This document shows, in pieces, positions 57,980 to 64,000 of a stretch of DNA of 64,000 bases. Position 1 is the stretch's first letter. Each line of letters opens with the position of its first letter. The translations under genes were made by a program, and so were the position numbers. This DNA comes from Myxococcus stipitatus. Its GTDB lineage: Bacteria > Myxococcota > Myxococcia > Myxococcales > Myxococcaceae. The stretch spans positions 4,588,001 to 4,652,000 of the forward strand of contig NZ_CP147913.1 of the NCBI RefSeq assembly GCF_037414475.1, read 5' to 3'. Below the pieces are notes generated by a model. That model had not been told where the DNA came from and made no database searches. It was given only the letters and a program-made list of their open reading frames with translations.

Positions 57980-58558
57980 ATGACTGCTCGACGACTCGCG
58001 CTGCTCACCACCATGTTGCTTTCCCTGCCCGTGCTGGCCCAGGGCGGCGCCAAGACGTATGCGCTGAAGAAGGACTCCAGTTCGCTGACGTACAAGCTGC
58101 GGCACCCGGCGCACGAAGTGGTGGGCAAGGCGAAGCCCAGCGATGGCAAGGCCCGGCTGATGGCGGACGGCACGCTGCAGGTGGCGGTGCGCGCCAACAT
58201 CAAGGACTTCGACTCCGGCAATGGCAACCGTGACGCGCACATGATGGAAGTCACGGAGATGGCCAAGTACCCCATCGTCGACTTCAAGGGTGTGGCCAAG
58301 GGCGTGACGATGCCCACGGCCTTCCCCGCGAAGGTGCCGGTGACGCTCAAGGGGAAGCTCATGTTCCATGGGGTGACCCAGGACGTGGAGGTGCCCCTGA
58401 CGGTGGTGTTCAAGTCCGCCACGGAGGCGACGACCGAGGGCGCCTTCGACATCAGCCTGGAGGCGTACAAGGTGGAGCGCCCCTCGCTGCTGATGGTGAA
58501 GGTGGATGACAAGCTGGTGCTCGAGCCCGTGCTGGCCTTCGTGGTGGAGGGCACGTGA
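57980..58558 (+). CDS. YceI-family periplasmic lipid-binding protein
   Basis: A 192-residue exported lipocalin-like protein. Signal peptide RLALLTTMLLSLPVLAQ, then the YceI barrel: KDSSSLTYKLRHPAHEVVGKAK, LQVAVRANIKDFDSGNGNRDAHMMEVTEMAKYP (quoted in parts), FPAKVPVTLKGKLMFHGVTQDVEVPLTVVFK. The pattern N..RD.HM.E..... YP.......G.L..HG.T is diagnostic. Family members bind polyisoprenoid chains such as quinones. In this operon, between a b561-like protein and a Rieske protein, a quinone-binding role is attractive. The stop overlaps the Rieske gene start (GTGA). Confidence 0.88.
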   Translation: MTARRLALLTTMLLSLPVLAQGGAKTYALKKDSSSLTYKLRHPAHEVVGKAKPSDGKARLMADGTLQVAVRANIKDFDSGNGNRDAHMMEVTEMAKYPIVDFKGVAKGVTMPTAFPAKVPVTLKGKLMFHGVTQDVEVPLTVVFKSATEATTEGAFDISLEAYKVERPSLLMVKVDDKLVLEPVLAFVVEGT

Positions 58559-59361
58559 GCACTTCCCGACGTGGCTTCTTGAAGGGAATGCTGGGGACGG
58601 GCGCGGCGGGTGCGGCGGCGACGGCGCTGCCAGGATGCGCGCCGGATATCGACCCCGCGCCGGTGACGGATGTGTCGGCCAGTGACGCGGGGGTGGTGGA
58701 CCTGCTGGTGCCCCGCTACCCCGACCTGGCGCGGGAGGGTGGAGCGTTGACGGTGCGCGTGGGGGGCGAGAAGACGCCGCTCCTGGTGACGCACACGGGG
58801 CGAGACACGTACTCGGTGCTGTCCTCCATCTGCACGCATGCCGGGTGTCCGCTGGGATTCGACGGGCGCGAGGTCGTGTGCCCGTGCCATCTGTCCAAGT
58901 TCAACGCGGTGGATGGCGCGGTGACGCAGCGGCCGGCCACCGTGGGTTTGCGCAAGTTCGCCTCACGATTCAATCCGGGCACCCAGGTGCTGAGCATCGA
59001 CCTGCGCGCGGGCGAGGGGGGATTCCCCTCGGTGGTGAACGGTGAGGTGCGTCTGCCTTTCGCGCAGTTCCCCACGCTGAAGGACAACGGCAGCGTGGTG
59101 GATGGCGTCCCTGGTGGCTACGGCAAGCGCATCTTCATCTTCAGGCTGCAGGACGGCTCGCTGTCGGCGGTGGACTCCATCTGCACGCATCAAGAGTGCG
59201 AGGTGTCCTCGCGCCCGGAGCAGCTCGACCTCATCTGCTATTGCCACAACTCCACCTTCTCGGCGCAGGGGGACGTGACGAACCCGCCCGCGGTCCTTCC
59301 ACTGAAGAAGTTCACCGTGACGGAGACGGCGGACGCGGTGGTGGTATCGAACGTTCGGTGA
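58555..59361 (+). CDS. exported protein with two Rieske [2Fe-2S] domains
   Basis: A 268-residue protein with a twin-arginine signal (STSRRGFLKGMLGTGAAG) and a possible lipobox LPGC (Cys28). Two complete Rieske domains follow: cluster ligands CTHAGCPLGF with CPCHLSKFN (about residues 94-120), and CTHQECEVSS with CYCHNSTFS (about 205-235). Each provides C-x-H...C-x2-H. The second is followed by PLKKFTVTETADAVVV, the common Rieske ending. Tat export of folded iron-sulfur proteins fits. Two clusters in one chain could pass electrons in series between the b561-like partner and a periplasmic acceptor. GTG start overlaps the YceI stop. Confidence 0.9.
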   Translation: MSTSRRGFLKGMLGTGAAGAAATALPGCAPDIDPAPVTDVSASDAGVVDLLVPRYPDLAREGGALTVRVGGEKTPLLVTHTGRDTYSVLSSICTHAGCPLGFDGREVVCPCHLSKFNAVDGAVTQRPATVGLRKFASRFNPGTQVLSIDLRAGEGGFPSVVNGEVRLPFAQFPTLKDNGSVVDGVPGGYGKRIFIFRLQDGSLSAVDSICTHQECEVSSRPEQLDLICYCHNSTFSAQGDVTNPPAVLPLKKFTVTETADAVVVSNVR

Positions 59362-59465
59362 TGACAGGGCCTCACCGTCCAAGTCCTTGACGCTTTCGCA
59401 GGCATTGAGGACGGGGTGGGGCCCTTGTACCCCTCGCGGAATTCAAGCATGGATCTCCAAGAAAG

Positions 59466-60287
59466 ATGGAATCCATGCCAACGACCGGATTGTCCGTAAG
59501 AGTCTCCCAGCGGAGAAGCGCCTGGGGGGTGGGGATGTTGCTGGGGGTGTTGTTGTTGCCCCTGGTGGCGAGGGCGGAGGTCTCCGCCGATGTGCGGCGA
59601 TATTTGATCTCCATCCACAGGCTGATTGATGACCTCGCGTACGAGCGGGCCCTGGAGCAGATCTCCCGGGTGAAGAAGGTCTCACAGGGGCCCGAGGATG
59701 ATGTGGCGGTGTCCCTGTACGAGGGCGTCATCCTGTCGGAGCTGAGCAAGGGGCGGCAGGAGGACGCGGAGGCCGCGTTCAAGTCCGCGCTCTTCCTGAA
59801 CCCTGATGCGCAGCTGCCACTGAATGTGTCGCCCAAGCTGAAGAAGCGCTTCGAGCAGGTGCGCGCCAAGGTTCAGGAGGAGCTGGCCAAGAGAGGGGAG
59901 GACCCGAAGTCAGCGGAGAAGAAGATCATCATTGACGATGATCGCCCCCCTCGAAAGGAGACGCTGCGGCAGAAGGCATGGATTCCGGCCGCCGCGGGTG
60001 GGGCGTTGGCGCTGGGGGGAGGGGCCATGTGGCTCCTGGCCTCGCAGGAGAAGGCGAAGCTGGACGCGCCCTCGTCCCTCAAATCCGAAGCAGAGGCGGA
60101 GTCGGTGGCCCGGCGTACGCGCTCCATGCAGTCGGTGGGCGTGGGCCTGTTCGTGGGGAGCGCGGTGGGGCTGGGCGTGGCCGCGGGGATGTACCTGCTG
60201 GGGGGGCCTGGCTCTTCCGACGAAGCCCCCATGCTGTCGGTGGGAACGGATGGGACGTCCGCCTTCGTGAGCGGGAGGTGGCCGTGA
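59466..60287 (+). CDS. exported TPR-like protein with two C-terminal membrane segments
   Basis: A 273-residue protein. A signal segment (GVGMLLGVLLLPLVARAEVS) is followed by a helical repeat region resembling TPRs (YERALEQISRVKKVSQGPEDD, EDAEAAFKSALFLNPDAQLP), a charged linker (EKKIIIDDDRPPRKETLRQK) and two hydrophobic segments, AWIPAAAGGALALGGGAMWLLA and VGLFVGSAVGLGVAAGMYLLGG. The layout is common for myxobacterial envelope proteins of unknown role. The last codons overlap the GTG start of the kelch gene (GTGA), so the pair is translated together. ATG 59475 is an equally possible start. Confidence 0.7.
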   Translation: MESMPTTGLSVRVSQRRSAWGVGMLLGVLLLPLVARAEVSADVRRYLISIHRLIDDLAYERALEQISRVKKVSQGPEDDVAVSLYEGVILSELSKGRQEDAEAAFKSALFLNPDAQLPLNVSPKLKKRFEQVRAKVQEELAKRGEDPKSAEKKIIIDDDRPPRKETLRQKAWIPAAAGGALALGGGAMWLLASQEKAKLDAPSSLKSEAEAESVARRTRSMQSVGVGLFVGSAVGLGVAAGMYLLGGPGSSDEAPMLSVGTDGTSAFVSGRWP

Positions 60288-61612
60288 AGCCTGGCATTCG
60301 AGCGCTGCTGGCCGTGCTGGTGGTGGTGGGGCTCCAGGTGAGCGGGTGCCTCGACGTGGATGGGGCCCGGCAGAAGTTCTGTGAGGACAACCCCGCGCAG
60401 TGTGATGGGGGCGCCGGGAAGCCGGATGGAGGCGGAGACGCAGGTCAGGATGGTGGTCCGGACGGAGGTCCTGATGGTGGTCCAGACGGAGGGCCTGATG
60501 GTGGTCCGGACGGAGGGCCTGATGGCGGTCCCCCGGACGCGGGTGGGGATGGCGGGAGCCTGGAGTCGGGTTGGCATTCCATGGAGCGCATGCAGGAGTC
60601 GCGTGCCTTTCACACCGCCACGCGATTGAACGATGGCCGGGTCCTGGTGGTGGGGGGCGTCAGCGCGAACTGGAACGCCGCTGTCGCCTCCACGGAAATC
60701 TACGAACCGAAGACGAACAAGTGGACCAGCGCGGGGACCCTGCCGGAGCCGCGTGCCCGGCACACCGCCACCTTGCTGAAGAGTGGCAAGGTCCTGGTCG
60801 TGGGCGGGCATGACGCATCCGGCACCGAGCTGACGAAGGTGTTGGAGTATGACCCCACCGGGAGCGGCTCGTGGTCGGTCGTGGGCGCCCTCTCGCAGGG
60901 GCGTTTCAATCACGACGCGGTGCTGCTGACGTCCACTTCCTCGGGCGAGGTCCTGGTGATGGGCGGGGGCGTGAAGGGCGGTGCCGATGGCCTCACCTCC
61001 GCGGAGCTCTACAACCCGTCCAGTCGAGGGTGGACCTCCGTGTCCTCGGGCACGCTCGAGAAGGGGCGAGAGGGCGTCGTGGCCGTGGAGATGAGCGGCA
61101 ACAGGGTATTGGCCGTGGGTGGCTTTCCCTCGGGCCTGAGAACCGCGGAGGTGTATCAGCGGTCGCTCGGGGACTGGTCGCTTGTCAATGGGACTGCGGC
61201 CCAGAACCGCGTGGGTCACACCGTGACGCGTCTGGCCGGAGGCGACATCCTGGTGGCCGGCGCGGACTTGAACAACAACACCTATGGCGACAGCACGGAG
61301 CTCTTCTCCGAGACCTCCTTGACCTGGAGGAGCGCGGGCACATTGAGTGAGCCTCGGGCCTATTTCACGGCGACCCGCCTCGACTCCGGAGATGTCCTGG
61401 TGACGGGCGGCTCACGTGGGGAGAACCAGTCCCTGAAGGTGGTCCAGCTCTACCGTCCGACGGGCGGGGGTTGGACGGCGGGCCCGCCCATGACGGTGGA
61501 GCGGGCCTTCCACCGAGCGACGTTGCTCGACTCGGGCCAGGTGCTCGTCACCGGAGGGTTCAGGAACACGGAGCCCTACGTGCTGGATTCTGTGGAGCTG
61601 TACGTCCCCTGA
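60284..61612 (+). CDS. kelch-repeat lipoprotein
   Basis: A 442-residue lipoprotein. Signal ALLAVLVVVGLQVSGCLDV with lipobox VSGC, then a disordered Gly/Pro/Asp linker (residues 45-90) made of GGPDGGPDGG repeats, and a beta propeller of about six kelch repeats. Repeat cores: RAFHTATRLNDGRVLVVGGV, RARHTATLLKSGKVLVVGGH, FNHDAVLLTSTSSGEVLVMGGG, GVVAVEMSGNRVLAVGG, GHTVTRLAGGDILVAGA, YFTATRLDSGDVLVTGGS and FHRATLLDSGQVLVTGGF. Surface-exposed kelch lipoproteins are numerous in myxobacteria; ligands are unknown. GTG start follows GGGAGG. Confidence 0.88.
   Translation: MKPGIRALLAVLVVVGLQVSGCLDVDGARQKFCEDNPAQCDGGAGKPDGGGDAGQDGGPDGGPDGGPDGGPDGGPDGGPDGGPPDAGGDGGSLESGWHSMERMQESRAFHTATRLNDGRVLVVGGVSANWNAAVASTEIYEPKTNKWTSAGTLPEPRARHTATLLKSGKVLVVGGHDASGTELTKVLEYDPTGSGSWSVVGALSQGRFNHDAVLLTSTSSGEVLVMGGGVKGGADGLTSAELYNPSSRGWTSVSSGTLEKGREGVVAVEMSGNRVLAVGGFPSGLRTAEVYQRSLGDWSLVNGTAAQNRVGHTVTRLAGGDILVAGADLNNNTYGDSTELFSETSLTWRSAGTLSEPRAYFTATRLDSGDVLVTGGSRGENQSLKVVQLYRPTGGGWTAGPPMTVERAFHRATLLDSGQVLVTGGFRNTEPYVLDSVELYVP
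60449..60532 (+). repeat. 24-bp tandem repeat coding GGP-DGG linker
   Basis: Three 24-bp units (starts 60449, 60473, 60497), with a partial fourth to 60532. Each codes for eight residues, and the codons differ by one or two silent bases. Copy-number change would alter linker length without frameshift. Confidence 0.9.
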
Positions 61613-61621
61613 GCTCGAGTG

Positions 61622-61647
61622 CGCGGGCCCATGAACGTGGGCCCGCG
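61622..61647 (+). terminator. hairpin after the kelch operon
   Basis: Perfect 10-bp arms CGCGGGCCCA and TGGGCCCGCG with loop TGAACG, 9 bases beyond the stop. No U-tract follows, but the position at an operon end supports termination. Confidence 0.6.
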
Positions 61648-61776
61648 GGAGTGCGGCTCAATCAAATCCATCCGTGGAGAGGGCTACGTCGCGCCAGGTA
61701 GCCCGTTCCGGGTTGACGTCCCGGTGTTTGCCTTCGCTCAGTTCAAGTCAGCGCGGCCGCATCCAGGAGGTGCGGC

Positions 61777-61820
61777 GCGCGTTGAGGCACTTCGTGAGCA
61801 TCGGCGCGCTGCGTGATGTC
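61777..61820 (-). pseudogene. decayed duplicate of the CBS gene 3' end
   Basis: Read on the minus strand it translates DITQRADAHEVPQRA, matching the end of the CBS protein (DIAQRADNDEELQRA) 110 bases away. About 35 of 44 bases are identical. It has no start or complete domain. It could be a remnant of a neighbouring CBS gene that decayed, or a slipped duplication of the gene end. Confidence 0.5.
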
Positions 61821-61837
61821 GCGCGACTCGAATCAAC

Positions 61838-62842
61838 TCAACGCAGCCGTGTCCAGAATGAGCGGCGCGCGGAGATACGGGACAGCGCGCGTTGAAGCTC
61901 TTCATCGTTGTCGGCGCGCTGCGCGATGTCACTTAGCGAGATGATGCCGACGAGGCGGTCATCATGCTCGATGACTGGGAGTCGGCGAAGCTGCCGGCGG
62001 GTCATGAGCGCGAGGGCCGTATGCAATGTCTCATCGAGCGTGACGGCGTCGATGTCCTCCGTCATCACGTCCGAGACGCGGAGCTGCTCGGGAGGCTGCC
62101 CATCCGTGAAGGCACGCAGGGCGAGCTCACGGTCGGTGACGAGCCCCACGAGCCGGCCACGCTCGTCGACGATGGGAATGACGCCGCAGTCCTCGTCCCG
62201 CATGAGCCGAGCCACCTCGCGCAAGGAGCTGTCACGCCGCGCGGTGCGCACGTTGCGAGTCATCACCTCGCGAGTCATCAAGGGCTCACGCTGCCACCGC
62301 CGCTCGGGTGAAGGCGGGCCCTCTTGTACGGCAACCGCACTCGAGCGTCCCCGCGCGCGAGGCGAGGACTGCTCGTCCCGAGCCCGTGCCTCCTCCGTGC
62401 GCGTGTGCGCCCTGCCTCCGTAGCCCGTGCGGTCCCACGGACGATATTCCGCGGCCTGAGGCGCCAGCTCCTGGTCCTGGTCGCCCATGCTCCGCCGGGG
62501 ACCGATGCCCGTGGCATACCGGTCATCGCGGTCATCCCGCCCGTAGGGCCCCCTGCCCACGCCCCCCGTGGCCCACTCCGCGTCGCTCCGCGCCACGTCG
62601 CGGTCATCCACATCCGTGCGCACCTGGGCCATGCGCAAGGTCGCGGCCCGGTGGAATCGACCTTCGCGCAAGGACGACAGCTCATCGCGCGCGGGATTCC
62701 ATCCCGACACATCCGACTCACCTCGCTCGCGCGAGCCAGGAGGGGCCGCGTCGGCAGGCCGTGCCGCCTCGGACGCGAGTCGTCCAGGCCGCAAGGCTCC
62801 TTGCCCCTCATCCCAACCGTTGTCCATGCTTCGCTGCGCCAT
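61838..62842 (-). CDS. CBS-domain-pair protein with long disordered N-terminus
   Basis: A 334-residue cytoplasmic protein. Residues 1-190 are low-complexity and rich in Arg, Asp, Gly and Pro (RDDRDDRYATGIG, RPWDRTGYGGRAH), predicted disordered. The last 140 residues are a Bateman module of two CBS domains: MTREVMTRNVRTARRDSSLREVARLMRDEDCGVIPIVDERGRLVGLVTDRELAL (quoted in parts) and DVMTEDIDAVTLDETLHTALALMTRRQLRRLPVIEHDDRLVGIISLSDIA. CBS pairs bind adenine nucleotides such as AMP, ATP or cyclic dinucleotides; GIISLSD holds the usual ribose Asp. Unlike IMPDH or transporters, no effector domain is attached. The start is taken at MAQRS; the upstream extension is unlikely. Confidence 0.8.
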   Translation of the reverse strand: MAQRSMDNGWDEGQGALRPGRLASEAARPADAAPPGSRERGESDVSGWNPARDELSSLREGRFHRAATLRMAQVRTDVDDRDVARSDAEWATGGVGRGPYGRDDRDDRYATGIGPRRSMGDQDQELAPQAAEYRPWDRTGYGGRAHTRTEEARARDEQSSPRARGRSSAVAVQEGPPSPERRWQREPLMTREVMTRNVRTARRDSSLREVARLMRDEDCGVIPIVDERGRLVGLVTDRELALRAFTDGQPPEQLRVSDVMTEDIDAVTLDETLHTALALMTRRQLRRLPVIEHDDRLVGIISLSDIAQRADNDEELQRALSRISARRSFWTRLR

Positions 62843-63114
62843 GCCCTGAAGGCTGGCGATGCCCGCGGGCTCCACCAACCAGCGAGGCCACGCCCGCCCG
62901 AAGGGCTGTCAGGTTCCTCATGCGAGCAAGGCAACCCGGGCAGCAGTCCGCCACGAGAGGCCTCTCGCCAAGCCAGGAACCCAGCGGCACAGCGGAGCCC
63001 ACGCGCCCCAAGGAGCCCCGGCCCGCGCTCGTCACCCAGGCCACGAGCCCAACAACACAGGTGCCGCGACAAGCCAGACAAGCAACCCACCGCATGTCTG
63101 TCTTCCCAGGCACT
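62843..63114. other. intergenic region without supportable gene
   Basis: About 270 bases. A minus-strand frame gives a hydrophobic start (MRWVACLACRGTCVVGLVAWV), but codon bias is absent and no ribosome-binding site is present, so I do not call it. Nothing else is seen. Confidence 0.4.
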
Positions 63115-63798
63115 TCAGTGCACGGCCCAGCGCTCGGCAATCTCCTCGCAGGCGAGCACCACGTCGCTCAGCCGGCGGATGTGCGCTCGCGGCGCGGTGA
63201 AGATGGTGCCCGCGAAGACATCCACCACCTGCACCATGCGATGGTCCGAAGGACCCAACTGGCACAAGTGCTGCTCCGCGAACCGCTGCAGCATCGTCCC
63301 GATGTACTGCCCGGAGCGCTCGTCCAGCGGGTGGTGCTTGGAGAAGTAGAGCTTCATCAACCCCACGCGAGGATTGCCGTTCCGGTCCAACCGCTGGAGG
63401 ACGACCTCCGGACGCACGCTGATGGTGACCCCCGCCATCTCCAGCACGGGAGGCTCCGCGCCCACCGCGCTGACGATGGTGTCCTCCAGACCGAGCCACG
63501 GCGCCAGGTCCGCGAAGCGCTCCAACGCCTCCGAGCACAGATGCAGCCGCTGCGCCTCGAACTCCGACTGCGGCACGCTGCACGCGAAGCGGCGCTGGTG
63601 CTCGCGGAGGATGGCCGGGTCCAGGTCGCGACACAGGAAGTCGGTAATCGCGTGGGACGCCTCGGGGTAGCGCAGGTACTGCTGCTCGGGTGGATGCTTC
63701 TGGTCGTAGATGATGCGCTTGCGACGAGCAGGGGTCGCGGTGAGGTACTCACCCAGCTTGTTCACGGACACACGCGGCAGTTCACGCACTTCCGCCAT
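63115..63798 (-). CDS. conserved protein of unknown function, possibly nuclease-like
   Basis: A 227-residue soluble protein. The N-terminus SVNKLGEYLTATPARRKRIIYDQKHPPEQQYLRYPEASHAITDFL (quoted in parts) has a pattern I know from conserved unknown proteins near defence genes. A later block, GVTISVRPEVVLQR...GLMKLYFSKHHPLDERSGQY, looks like the strand-turn-strand of a PD-(D/E)xK fold (Glu in PEV, Lys in KLYF), with HRMVQVVDVFAGTIFTAPRAH following. No experiment or clear motif fixes the activity. The ATG follows GGGAGG at ideal distance, so the start is firm. The genes beyond the right edge of the window would help decide whether it belongs to a defence island. Confidence 0.55.
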   Translation of the reverse strand: MAEVRELPRVSVNKLGEYLTATPARRKRIIYDQKHPPEQQYLRYPEASHAITDFLCRDLDPAILREHQRRFACSVPQSEFEAQRLHLCSEALERFADLAPWLGLEDTIVSAVGAEPPVLEMAGVTISVRPEVVLQRLDRNGNPRVGLMKLYFSKHHPLDERSGQYIGTMLQRFAEQHLCQLGPSDHRMVQVVDVFAGTIFTAPRAHIRRLSDVVLACEEIAERWAVH

Positions 63799-64000
63799 GG
63801 AGTTCCTCCCCCTGGATGCTGGCGAATGAGCACACAATACCGAGGGGGGCTGACATGCCTTTGGCCGCGTGAGTCATTGAAAACAGAGGCGTCGCGCCGC
63901 GCGGAGGTCGCACGCGGCGGACGAGACGTCACACGGCGGGTGGTCCGCTGCGCCCGCGCGGATGGCGGCGAGTCCGGAGGGCTCGAGCGGCGTTCACATG
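63799..64000. other. window edge, no supportable gene
   Basis: The last 200 bases. A minus-strand frame from the edge ends at a TGA near 63931-63933 (reading ALRTRRHPRGRSGPPAV before the stop) and could be the end of a gene whose body lies outside the window, but the segment is too short to judge. No promoter is recognised. Confidence 0.3.

Noticed and set aside
62808-63140. Minus-strand frame with a hydrophobic N-terminus between the CBS gene and the last gene
   Set aside because: No codon bias, no ribosome-binding site, and it overlaps the CBS gene start; a competing frame is equally open.
1-64000. tRNA or rRNA genes
   Set aside because: No cloverleaf with a TTCGANNC-type T loop and matching acceptor, and no rRNA-like conserved stretches, were noticed. 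A covariance-model scan would be the decisive test.

Overview
The window looks like a chromosomal segment from a predatory myxobacterium of the family Myxococcaceae (Myxococcus, Corallococcus or a close relative). The DNA is very GC-rich with G/C at nearly every third codon position. It carries a locus whose gene content and order match the exopolysaccharide (eps) locus of Myxococcus xanthus, and it has lineage-typical genes: a DUF2378 protein, a SitA-type lipoprotein, FHA sigma-54 activators and many multi-domain sensor kinases. I see no rRNA, tRNA, IS element or CRISPR array.

Layout. (1) 1-8.1 kb: miscellaneous genes: the 5' end of a sigma-54 activator, an aegerolysin-like protein, a coiled-coil lipoprotein, a methyltransferase, a DJ-1/PfpI protein, an FAD-linked oxidase, a DGPF/YCII protein coupled to its ECF42 sigma factor behind a recognisable ECF42-type promoter, and a serine beta-lactamase-like hydrolase with TPRs. 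(2) 8.15-31.0 kb: the eps locus for Wzx/Wzy-dependent secreted polysaccharide. It encodes the initiating phosphoglycosyltransferase (epsZ), flippase (wzx), polymerase (wzy), a periplasmic OPX protein (epsY) with a partner beta-barrel (epsX), a kinase-less Wzc (epsV), a single-domain response regulator (epsW), five glycosyltransferases (epsA, D, E, H, U), an acetyltransferase (epsC) and a GH44-type glycosidase (epsB). Between epsE and wzy sits an accessory patch: an HNH nuclease, a REC-PAS-histidine kinase and a SitA-family lipoprotein lacking a toxin domain. Two parts of the locus are probably overlooked: a 58-residue membrane protein between epsW and epsX, and a degenerate BY-kinase-like protein upstream of epsD.

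(3) 31.4-34.8 kb: molybdenum cofactor genes, with a MobB-FdhD fusion, moeA and mobA. (4) 34.9-42.6 kb: single genes, including DUF3817, DUF2378, an outer-membrane barrel, proline dehydrogenase, a hemerythrin-like protein, a Zn-finger/AT-hook-like protein, tryptophan 2,3-dioxygenase and an RMD1/DUF155 protein. (5) 42.7-51.7 kb: a signalling run with a four-GAF histidine kinase, an MshEN-receiver-adenylate cyclase, a pseudopilin-like protein, a triple-Usp protein, a degenerate sigma-54 AAA+ fragment, a macrodomain protein and two unknown proteins. The last of these is followed by three tandem 91-bp repeats, each carrying a Rho-independent terminator. (6) 52.5-64 kb: a SCO1 protein, a large unknown protein, a GAF histidine kinase, a b561-like/YceI/double-Rieske redox operon, a two-gene envelope operon ending in a kelch lipoprotein, a CBS-pair protein and a conserved unknown gene.

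Starts were chosen from ribosome-binding sites, family starts and 4-nt ATGA/GTGA overlaps, which are frequent inside the eps and cofactor operons. Homology statements rest on recognised sequence motifs, not on database searches.
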